Assembly: GCA_015698045.1 (NCBI GenBank)
Contig: BLAL01000239.1
Coordinates: 930,001-994,000, forward strand
Source of the DNA: Rhizophagus clarus
Taxonomy: Eukaryota; Glomeromycota; Glomeromycetes; Glomerales; Glomeraceae
Direction: 5' to 3'
DNA length: 64,000 bases
Part shown: piece after piece, positions 34,210-43,807 of the stretch
Layout of the letters: the number at the start of each line of letters is the position of its first letter
How positions within the stretch are numbered: the first letter of the stretch is position 1
Translations under genes and position numbers: made by a program
Notes under the pieces: generated by a model
What the model was told of the DNA's origin: nothing
Database searches by the model: none
The model's input: the letters and a program-made list of their open reading frames with translations, nothing else

Positions 34210-35170
34210 TCTTCAACATAACTAGTGATAATGATGCGAAAACCCTAACAATAATGGCAAAATGTGAAAAGTAATGAAACAAAAATAAAAATAAAAGGAA
34301 AAGAAGACAAGAACAAAAGTGAGTGAAATAATAATACATTCGATGAAAGGGAAAAAAACGAAAGGAAGGGACGAAGAAGAAATAAAAGGTAAATGGAAAG
34401 GAAAGAAAACAGAAATTGAAGGGAAAATGAAAGGTAAAGAGAACAAAAATTAACATAAATGGGAAAATAAAAGAGGGAAGAAACTGAAAATTAAAATAAA
34501 AGGGAAAATGAGAAAATAAAGGAAACAGAAAGGAAGCGAAACGAAAATAATATAAAATAAAAAAAGAAGATGACGAAAAAGGGGAGACGAAAGGGGAAGG
34601 GAACAAAATAGAAAACAAAAAGATGAAAAGATGAAGGAAAAAGATTGTTGTTAGTAATGAAGATAAAGGGATATAGTAAAAAAAAGGAATGAAACGGAAT
34701 ACCCACCCATTTTCGAAAAGATCCAGCAAATCTAAAAAAGAGAAATTCAATTATTCAAGTGCCACAAAATGGAAAGGGGAAGAAAACAAAAGACAAAAAT
34801 GAAAGGAAAGGAAAACAGATGAAAAAATGGAAGGGAAATCAAAAAAAAGGAGAACAAAAAGGGGAAACAAAAGAAATAGATGGAAGGGGAAACAACAATG
34901 AAAACAAGGGGAAAATGAAAAGGAGAGGGAACGAAGATGGGGAAAACAAAGGGGAAAACAAAGGGTAAAGGAACAAAAACAAAAGGGATCGAAATTAAAA
35001 ATGAAATAAAAAAAAGCGAAAGACTGTTGTTAATAATGAAGGCAAGAACAAGAGGATACAACGAAAAAAAAAATAAAGCCGAACACCCACCCTCCATTTC
35101 AAAGAGATTCAGCAAACCTAAAAAAAAGCGAAATCCAGGAGCAGCCGAAATCTAAAAGTAAAGAAGCCGA
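34210..35170. repeat. Purine-rich tract of about 950 bases
   Basis: The plus strand is almost all A and G in GGAAA, GGGAAAA and AAAACAAAGG variants. A segment containing GATTGTTGTTAGTAATGAAG, ACCCACC and CAGCAAATCTAAAAAAG (34640-34750) is repeated at 35020-35135 with changes, so the tract is partly a tandem duplication of about 380 bases. Minus-strand frames through it encode only Phe/Pro/Ser-rich low complexity and are not genes. Confidence 0.65.
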
Positions 35171-35803
35171 AACCCATAAAAAAATTTTTGAATAATTAGC
35201 ATGGCGAGTTATGAATTGCAAATTTTTCAACAATAATGATGACATGACAAAACTATATTTAAGGCTCAGTACTGTTGTGCATTATTTGTAAACTGACCCG
35301 AAAGACTGAACTAAAAAAAAATCCAATTGGATCAATTATCCTTTTTCTTCTGATTCTTTTATTCTTTGAATTTTGATTTCTTGGGGTGCAATTTGTCTCT
35401 TTGAAAACGTATACACTTTTCCCCTACAATCCACTCGACTTTTAATGCATAACGTGATCTTAGCACATCGTGAAAGTTTTCATTCTGTTCTCCTTTTTAA
35501 GTTTTTGTTTCGACGTGATAGCTTTTATTATTCAATTTTGATTGTGCATCTTTCCATTTATAGTAAGCTTGATTAACTACCGTAACTCTGACCAACATAA
35601 ATTCGACATAGTTAAAATTGCTTTAACACAAAAGATATTAATTAATAGAAATTTTAAAATTAATTTGTGATAAGGTAAAATACGAAAATAAAAAACTATA
35701 CATTCAGAATTGACCCACTTTTCTTATCGCTTATTTATTTTTTTTTTTCGTTTTTGTTTTCCGGAGTTATATGCTGATCACTATTATTTTCGTTCGTCAA
35801 TTA
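35171..35803. other. Intergenic, no gene seen
   Basis: No supported frame or motif before the Tc1 element; the TA target site ends the stretch. Confidence 0.4.
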
Positions 35804-37082
35804 CAGTCTGGTGCAAAAGTCTTTGGACAAATGTTTTTTACCATAACTCCGTCATTATTGTGCCAAATCACGTGATCAAGCACTCATTCGAAAGCCAAAA
35901 GCAGGAGATTTTATTAAAAAAATTAATAAGGGATACGCTCACCATTATTTTCAATAATCAGCCTACACCTCTCCTTCATTGACCCAACTAAATTTCTTAT
36001 AATGTCCTGAGGAATTTTTGTCCATTCCTCCTTCATAAAACTTTCTAATTCCCCAATGTTTTTTGGTTGTCGCATCTCTACATTCCTTTTAAGAACAGCC
36101 CACAAATTTTTGATGGGGTTTAAATCGGGACTATTGGAGGGCCAATCCATAACAGTCGGGACATTTTCTTGCAGGAATTCCTTTGCTACACGGCTCGTGT
36201 GTTTGGGATCATTGTCCTGCTGGAGGCGCCAATTGTTACGTAACATTCTTCTGATCTCAGAAAGATGATCCCTTATTATTTCAACATAGATCGGCCCAGT
36301 CATATTCTCACGAAAACAATAAAGACTAGTTTTTCCCCGAACACAAAATCCACCCCATGCATTAACTCTTGTTCGGTCTTTTGGAATGCGACGAACTGGT
36401 CTTTGGCCTCGATACCAATATTGCACAGTGTTGCTAAACAGCCAGAAGGATGTTTCATCGGTAAAAACTGTGCGATTCCAGTCATCATTCAAGTGTCTTT
36501 GGGCCCATTCTATACGCTTTTCCTTATACAACCTTGTTAGCATTGGTGTTGCAAGTGGACATTTTTTATCATAGCCAAGACTGGCTAAATGACGCAATAC
36601 TGTACTATAGGACACATTTACACCTCTTAACGATAATTTGGATGCAAGTTTTCTGGAAGAAGCTGCAGGATTTCTTCTAATATACTGCCCAACGGATATT
36701 GAATTTTCCGAAGTGATCTTCTTTGGACGACCTGAGCGTTTTTTGTGAGCGGTACTCCCGGTTTTTCTTAACTTAGCCAAGTTATAATATATTGTGGACC
36801 TTGGTATGTTTGTTCTACGTCGTATTTCGGCAGCTGCTCTAATACCAATATTCCATAAATGTAAGATGGATTGGGCCTGTGCTTTTGTATTACTCGCCAT
36901 TTCTTTGTCTTTGTAAAAAATATTCTTTTTTCAAGATGAGGCTTAGCAATTAAAAGGGTAAATGATAGTCCGAATGATCTATTTTTAGTGTATAAAGTTT
37001 GACTTCATTTGGGTTTAAATTGGCCGATCTGTGCGACTTTTAATTTTGCCGCTGATCGTCCAAAGACTTTTGCACCAGACTG
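35804..37082 (-). mobile_element. Tc1/mariner element with 25-bp TIRs
   Basis: A 1279-bp element between TA dinucleotides (35802-35803 and 37083-37084). Both ends start CAGTCTGGTGCAAAAGTC and are identical over 25 bases, after which they differ. It holds one intact transposase frame on the minus strand. Perfect TIRs and an open frame suggest recent insertion. Confidence 0.9.
35923..36900 (-). CDS. Tc1 transposase, third catalytic Glu replaced by Lys
   Basis: A 325-aa uninterrupted frame from ATG 36900, the usual length for Tc1. The N-terminal half has paired helix-turn-helix regions (RRRTNIPRSTIYYNLAKL, then SRKLASKLSLRGVNVSYSTV) with a GRPKK linker between them for binding the inverted repeats. 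In the DDE domain, the first Asp is in VFTDETSFWLF and the second in LQQDNDPKHTS. Thirty-five residues on, where DD34E enzymes have Glu (LNPIENLW), the sequence reads LNPIKNLW; the codon at 36109-36111 is AAA on the coding strand, one transition from GAA. The enzyme should bind TIR DNA but not cut or join it. Confidence 0.9.
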   Translation of the reverse strand: MASNTKAQAQSILHLWNIGIRAAAEIRRRTNIPRSTIYYNLAKLRKTGSTAHKKRSGRPKKITSENSISVGQYIRRNPAASSRKLASKLSLRGVNVSYSTVLRHLASLGYDKKCPLATPMLTRLYKEKRIEWAQRHLNDDWNRTVFTDETSFWLFSNTVQYWYRGQRPVRRIPKDRTRVNAWGGFCVRGKTSLYCFRENMTGPIYVEIIRDHLSEIRRMLRNNWRLQQDNDPKHTSRVAKEFLQENVPTVMDWPSNSPDLNPIKNLWAVLKRNVEMRQPKNIGELESFMKEEWTKIPQDIIRNLVGSMKERCRLIIENNGERIPY

Positions 37083-37084
37083 TA

Positions 37085-38043
37085 TATTTTCATGTATTGC
37101 TTCCAAATTAAATAACTAAATTTATATATTATTACTTTCATGATTCTTCAAAAAAATAAAATAAAATAAATAAAAAATACTACATTTTAATTTCTTTCAT
37201 AATTATGACGTTTTTTTTCTGTAATAATTTAATACGTGCCAAAAAAATTTCCCCTGTTGCATATATCATATAAATAATGAGGATAAATATATGTTTATAT
37301 GTTGAGAAGACTGACCGTACAATATTAAAATTATACTTTAGAATTTATTCTTATTTATCCCCAAAATATAGATAATGTTAACAGTTAAGAATAACAAGAA
37401 GAAATACGATAAATGTAAAAATAAATTTAAAAATTATTACAAAATTACATTATTGAAAATCAACATAAAAAAATTAGTACTAAAATCACATGATATTGAT
37501 ACGGTCAAATAATTCTTTTGAAACCAATCTATTACTATACAATCAATTAACAAAAGAAATTAAGTGGAATTTAATGACTTTATATTTCACATAAGTTGTA
37601 TCATTCGATTTGAAAATTAAATAAAACATTAATTTCTCAGAAATCTTTTAGTCGGTACTATAAATCATCTTTTATTAATTTAATATTTATTAATATAAAA
37701 TACTTTTCTCTTACTTTTTTTTTTCGTTGTTTACTAAAAAAAAGGTGATATGATCAAAGAGTGATATATATGAGCAGAAACTCAAACAATCGGTAAAGAT
37801 GCTATATATAAATTGATTTCCATTTATGAAAATAAACAAGAGACGTGTGTTTTACAACATGTCACTTGTTGTGTTGATCAACATGTTTTTACAACATGCT
37901 TTTGACTTGTGTGGTACACCATACCAATCATGAAATTTATTCGTCCTTTCGTTACGCTCTGATCACAAATAAATTCATATAAAATTATTTGTCTGGACGA
38001 ACATAAATTATTTACATTTCAGACTTCCATTTCTTAGTTCAGA

Positions 38044-38080
<37 letters not shown>

Positions 38081-38088
38081 GAAAAACA
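37085..38088. promoter_or_regulatory. Upstream region of the Sel1-kinase gene
   Basis: No gene. ACAACATG recurs at about 37855, 37893 and 37912. Directly before the ATG is a bipartite tract of 24 T (38044-38067) and 12 A (38068-38079), as seen near several starts in this window. Such poly(dA:dT) is known to exclude nucleosomes in fungi. Confidence 0.4.
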
Positions 38089-41000
38089 ATGAAAAAATCA
38101 CCCGCAACGTTTTTCATAACACCACTAAAAATCGTTTTTATTAGGAAAATTTCAAGTAATAATATAAAAGAGGATTTGGAGAAAACCTTTCACTGGTATC
38201 AGAAAGCGGCAAAAAGTGGGGATGCAGATGCAATGTTTAGTTTGGCCATTCATTACGAAAGCGGAGAGGGGATGGAGAAGAATCTGGAGGAAGCCTTTCA
38301 TTGGTATCAGAAAGCGGCGGAAAGTGGTAATGTAAATGCAATGAATAGTTTAGCCACTCGTTACAGAAATGGAGAGGGAACAGAGAAAGATATGGAAAAA
38401 GCTTTATACTGGTGTCAGAAAGCAGTAGAAAGTGGTGATGTAGATGCAATGTTTATTTTGGGCATTTATTATGAAAATGGGAAAGGGAAGAATTTGGAGA
38501 AAGCCTTTCACTGGTATAAGAAAGCAGCAGAAAAAAATCAGGTTAATTCAATGTTTAATTTGGCTAATAGTTATTACAATGGGAAGGGAACAGAAAAGAA
38601 TCTAGAGAAAGCCTTTTACTGGTATCAGAAAGCGGCAGAAAGTGGTTATGCAGATGCAATGTTTAGTTTGGCCATTTATTACGAAAACGGAGAGGGGATG
38701 GAGAAGAATCTGGAGAAAGCCTTTCATTGGTATCAGAAAGCGGCGGAAAGTGGTAATGTAAATGCAATGAATAGTTTGGCCACTCGTTACAGAAATGGAG
38801 AGGGGACAGAGAAAGATATGGAAAAAGCTTTTTACTGGTGTCAGAAAGCAGTAGAAAGTGGTGATGCAGATGCAATGTTTATTTTGGGTATTCATTACGA
38901 AAATGGGAAGGGGATAGAAAAGAATTTGGAGAAAGCCTTTCACTGGTATCAGGAAGCGGCAGAAAAGAATCAGGTTAATGCAATGTTTAATTTGGCTAAT
39001 AGTTATTACAATGGGAAGGGAACAGAAAAGGATCTAGAAAAAGCCTTTCAGTGGTATCAAAAAGCGGCAGAAAAAAATCAGGTTAATGCAATGTTTGGTT
39101 TGGCTAATAAGTATTACAATGGGGAAGGAATAGAGAAGGATCTGGAAAAAGCATTTTACTGGTATCGGAAAGCGGCAGAAAGTGGATATGCAGATGCAAT
39201 GCTTAATGTGGCCATTTGTTACAAAAATAGGGAGGGGATCGAGAAGGATCTGAAGAAAGCCTTTTATTGGTATAAGAAAATGGCAGAAAGTGGTGATGCA
39301 GATGCAATGTATAGTTTGGCCATTCGCTACGAAAATGGAGAGGGAACAGAAAAGGATCTGGAGAAAGCCTTTTATTGGTATCAGAAAGCAGCAGAAAAAA
39401 ATATGGTTTATGCAATGTTTAATGTAGCTAATAGTTATTACAATGGGGAGAGGACTGAGAAGAATCTGGAGAAAGCTTTATATTGGTATCAGAAAGCAGC
39501 AGAAAGTGGTTATGCAAGTGCAATGCATAGTTTGGCCATTTGTTACGAAAATGGGAAGGGGACGGAGAAGGATCTGGAGAAAGCTTTTTATTGGTATCAG
39601 AAAGCAACAGAAAGTGACAATATAAGTGCAATGAATAGTTTGGGTATTTGTTATGAAGATGGGATGGGGACAGAGAAGGATCTCAAGAAAGCCTTTTACT
39701 GGTATCAAAAAGCAGCAGAAAATAATCATGTTAATGCAATGTTTTATTTGGCCGTTTGTTATGAAAATGGGAATGGATTAGAAAAGAATCTAGAGAAAGC
39801 ATTTTACTGGTACCAAAAAGCGGCAGAAAAAAATCAGGTTGATGCAATGTTTAATTTGGCTAATAAGTATAATAATGGGGAAGGAACAGAGAAGGATCTG
39901 GAAAAAGCCTTTTACTGGTATCAGAAAGCGGCAGAAAAAAATCAGGTCAATGCAATGTTTAATTTGGCTAATAAGTATAATAATGGGGAAGGAACAGAGA
40001 AGGATCCAGAAAAAGCCTTTTACTGGTATCACAAAGCAACAGAAAATAATGAGATAAGTTCTAAATATAAATTTTGTAATGAATGCAAGCAACCATACTA
40101 TACTAATTACCGATGGTGCCAACAATGTAATTCCAAACAATTTCAACAAAATTTCTCAAAATGGACTAGTAATAATAAATATATTGATAAGTTTATTCAA
40201 GAAGCACAATTAAATGCTAAATATAGTTATGAAGTTTTGGAATGGATACCTTACAATAAATTGTTAAATATTACTTATCATGCTAAAGGAGGATTTGGTG
40301 AAATTTATAAAGCTATTTGGTCAGACGGGCCCATTGATAGTTGGAATTTTAATGAACAACAATGGAATAGATGGAATTTTCATGATGTTATTCTTAAAAC
40401 ACTTAATAATTCATCAAACATTGATGATAAATTTCTAGATGAGGTATAGTATTTATATTTAATAACTGTTTTTTTTTTGTTTACACTAAAATTAATTTTT
40501 TATAATTTATATACTAGTGGAAACATCATTATAACTGTCAAAAAAATTCATTTTCAAAATTTATTCAATTCTTTGGATTTACTCAGGATCCATCTAGTTT
40601 AAATTATATGATAGTAATGAGTTATGCAAAAAAAGGAAATTTGAGAAATTGTTTACATGATATAATTAAATTTAAGTGGCAAGACAAATTACAATTATTG
40701 AAAAAAATTATATTGGGACTTAAAGTAATTCATGAAGCAAATTTAATTCATAGTGATTTTCATGATGGTAATATTTTAATATCAGATAATCATAATGAAT
40801 TATTTATTATTGACTTAGGATTATGTAAACCTATTAATGATCAATCTAATGAAATTTATGGAGTTGTACCTTATATGGCACCTGAAGTATTAAGAAGAAA
40901 ACCTTATACTCAAGCAAGTGATATCTACAGTTTTTCAATGATGATGTGGGAATTTACATCAGGTATTCCTCCATTTAATGATAGAGCACATGATTATCAA

Positions 41001-41399
41001 CTTACCTATGATATTTGCATAGGTGAACGTCCTGAAATCATAAAAAATACTCCAAAATGTTATGTAGATTTAATGAAAAGATGTTGGGATTCAAATCCTT
41101 CCAATAGACCAACTATAACTGAAATTGAACATAAAATATCTGAATGGATTAGGTGTATTGATGAATATTATAAAATGAATAGGGATGGAAATTATAAATA
41201 TCGAGTACCTAATGTCAATAACGAATTAAAAAATGATATGATCGAATTTATAGAAGCTAAAAATATTAATTTATTGCAAGAACAAAATATTTCTACTACT
41301 GTACAATCTCATTCACAAGCATATTATACAAGTCGCAACGTGACTGAACTTTTAGTTACTGAATGTTTGGAACATATAGTACATGATATTAATTATTAA
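38089..41399 (+). CDS. Sel1-repeat, zinc-ribbon, TKL-type protein kinase
   Basis: Two exons, 38089-40443 and 40518-41399, giving 1078 aa. Residues 30 to about 655 are seventeen full 36-residue Sel1-like repeats plus part of an eighteenth (consensus KNLEKAFYWYQKAAESG, AMxxLAxxYxNGEGTE). A short Cys4 ribbon follows (CNEC, CQQC), then a linker (EVLEWIPYNKL). The kinase domain has the Gly loop GGFGEIYKAIW, Lys in DVILKTL, catalytic loop HSDFHDGNIL, DLG in place of DFG, and APE in YMAPEVLRR; all active-site residues for catalysis are present. Sel1 arrays act as protein-binding scaffolds. Repeats 1-4 and 5-8 are near copies of each other, and 16 and 17 are almost identical, so the array has grown recently by unequal exchange. 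Repeat 3 has lost two residues. Substrate unknown. Confidence 0.9.
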
Positions 41400-41623
41400 T
41401 TATTATTTTATTTGTTGAATTATTTTATTATATAACAATATTTATGTTATATATTTTTATAAATCTTAAAATAAAGGATAAATATTAGAATATTATTTGT
41501 TTATATTCAGTTTTATTCTTGTAAGTTTAAAATTTACAAATTTACATCAATTTATTATTATTATTTTTCATAAAAATTATAATAGCAATTAAATACTTCT
41601 GAGTTCTGTTTAGATTCCACTTT
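41400..41623. terminator. 3' flank of the Sel1-kinase gene
   Basis: The stop is followed by AT-rich sequence with AATAAAGG near 41469, a possible polyadenylation signal. No other feature before the hAT MITE. Confidence 0.35.
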
Positions 41624-41631
41624 CCTACAAG

Positions 41632-41773
41632 CAGTGATGTGCACTTGGAAGATTGGAAGCACCCTTGGAAGCACCTTTGGAAGGTTTGGAAGCATAATTC
41701 TCTAATAAATTCAGTTGGATTGGAAGCTTCCAATCAAATTATTACCATTAGAAGCACAAAATGCACATCACTG
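41632..41773. mobile_element. hAT MITE, 142 bp
   Basis: The ends are CAGTGATGTGCA and its exact inverse TGCACATCACTG. The flanks are CCTACAAG and CCTATAAG, an 8-bp target duplication with one mismatch. Inside, TTGGAAG and TTGGAAGCAC recur four or five times, and GGAAGCTTCC is palindromic. All typical of a non-autonomous hAT element. Confidence 0.85.
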
Positions 41774-42085
41774 CCTATAAGGACTGACTTTAAATTATAT
41801 ATATTATGACGTTAATTCCAGTCGTATATTATTATAAACTTTATAACCAAAAAACAAATAAGTGCATTGGTTTAAACTAGGCTTTTTAATTAATTAATTA
41901 ACTAAATATGGAAAAAAAAAATAAAAAATAAATAAAAGGTATGGATTTTTTTTTTAGAATGCATTTTTTTATCAAGTAATGAATTAACTATCCTAATTTT
42001 ACTATTCCACATCTGTTTCAATGATTGAAAATTTAGTTTTCTTGTACTCGGATTATATCTCTGCATTAGCCGTACGATAATATAG

Positions 42086-42162
42086 ATATTGCACGGTGGT
42101 ATTTACATTGGTTAACGTCACTTCGTGACGTTAACCAATATAAATACAACACCATACAATAT
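42086..42162. repeat. Hairpin with 31-bp perfect palindrome, copy 2
   Basis: At 42108-42138, TTGGTTAACGTCAC, TTC, and GTGACGTTAACCAA form a perfect stem of 14 bp. The imperfect stem continues outward to ATATTGCACGGTGG on the left and CCATACAATAT on the right. The core and right arm match 16377-16416. Confidence 0.65.
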
Positions 42163-42299
42163 CCATAAATTATCAAACGCACCCAAAATAAAAATTGGCG
42201 CAACCTTTATAGCAATATAGCAATATTAGCATAGTTGTCATATCAACGCTTACAATGAACAACAATCCGAAATAAAATTGGCGTAACCATCAGGTGCAC

Positions 42300-42460
42300 A
42301 CATTTGAAAAAGTCATTTTTACAAAATTAATTTAATGGTGATTTTATATACATTTTTAGTGATACAAAAAATAATTGGTAATAATTGTGTTTCTTTGTTC
42401 TAATATTTTCGTGCGAATTTTTGTTATTGAAATGATGCACGAAAAAGAACGATAGTAATT
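42300..42460 (-). pseudogene. Truncated copy of the small Arg-rich ORF unit
   Basis: On the minus strand an ATG near 42319 starts MTFSNVCT and stops at once, but the preceding 130 bases match the upstream flank of the ORF at 22903 (TTTTTACAAAATTAATTTAA, TTTTTAGTGATACAA, GTGTTTCTTTGTTC, AAAAGAACGATA). This is the promoter-side half of a unit without its coding part. Confidence 0.5.
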
Positions 42461-43807
42461 TCGTTTATGAATGATTGATTATATGTCAATATTAGAATAC
42501 AAGTATCACCGTATCACATATCAACAATGCGATTGTACGTTATTCTTTTTCATATCTAATAATAATAACGTGTTCACAACATAATTAATCGCACATAGTA
42601 AATCAAACCATCATACTAGATGGTAAAGTTTTTTAATATTGACGGTAAATACAGTAAATCTGATTTACGCCAAGGATAACAAGTCAAAATACATATATAT
42701 ATGGTTTGTTATTTGCATGAATTCCGTGCATGCAATAAATGAAACGGAGAGACTCAAAGCCAACAAGCGTTTTCTTTTTCAGTCTGGAATAGTATATAGA
42801 TAATGCAGGCACGCTTGATTTAGTCACGTGATCTAATTTTTCGGCGAATGGACAGAGAAATGTCGAATGATTGTAATTTAGACTAAAAAGTCAACAATAT
42901 TAATTATAAGATAAACAAAGATTTTCAGATTTAATATAAATTACATTTTTAATCTCACATAGTCCATACAGTCATACTTACTTGATTAATATTTGGCAAA
43001 GTTATAAATTAATGCACTCCATGCATATTCTGAATTTGCATTAAAATTATTCTCCTTATATCCTGATTAGGCTAAATCATAATTACTTATATCTATTAAA
43101 AAAGAATGAATACAAAAAAAAAATTTATTTTTTTTTTTTTTGAGGATTTGTTTAAAAAGAAAATGGGATAAATACAACGAAAGTTACAAAAAAAAAAAAA
43201 TCATGCATTCAAGAAAATTTCAGTTAGTCATAAATATATAAATTGTGATTCGTTAAAATTATTCTCCTCATGTCTGATTGGGTTAAATCATATATCATAA
43301 ATCACGTCATTCTATACTTTGCGAAGTTAAAATTTTTAAATTATGTCGTCCGGTATCCGAAGAAAATCGTGAAAGTTAAAATTTTCTTTTTTTAAAAAAA
43401 AATATTCATTAGTCAATAATGTAATTCATAATTATTTCAATGAGGTGGATAATTTTTAAAGATAATATCAGAGTTCCTAAATCACGTAAAGTAACTTACG
43501 ATTTAATTAATAGTTTAAAAATTGGACAACAATGAACAATTACTGCGGAATATTTGCTGCGTAAAACTTCAAACTTTCGAGCTACTTTAAATCGAGATCC
43601 TTTAAAACTTGTACTTATTTCTGACAAGCATCAATTTTTCACATTTTTAAAGTAAATTATTTTATTTATTTAAGTAAAAGGATAAAAGTAATAAGATAAT
43701 AATAAATAAAATCAAAAAAAAAAAAAAATAATAATTAACCCGTCATGTAAAAACTTAATCCAATTCTATATCTAAAAATTTTTATACTCTAAATCAAATT
43801 ATCAAGA
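42461..43807. other. Intergenic, no gene seen
   Basis: AT-rich. A diverged direct repeat is present: CATGCATATTCTGAATTTGC to ATTATTCTCCTTATATCCTG (about 43020-43080) recurs near 43200-43290 (ATTATTCTCCTCATGTCTGA). This is the 3' side of the dioxygenase gene. No frame supported. Confidence 0.4.

Noticed and set aside
34010-35115. Minus-strand frames of 246 and 122 codons, Phe/Pro/Ser-rich
   Set aside because: They are the complement of the purine-rich tract; low complexity only, with several overlapping frames open at once.
35923-36574. Plus-strand frames inside the Tc1 element
   Set aside because: Complement of the transposase gene.
38237-40149. Several minus-strand and alternative-frame ORFs across the Sel1 array
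   Set aside because: Shadows of the repeat-rich kinase gene; they repeat every 108 bases for that reason.
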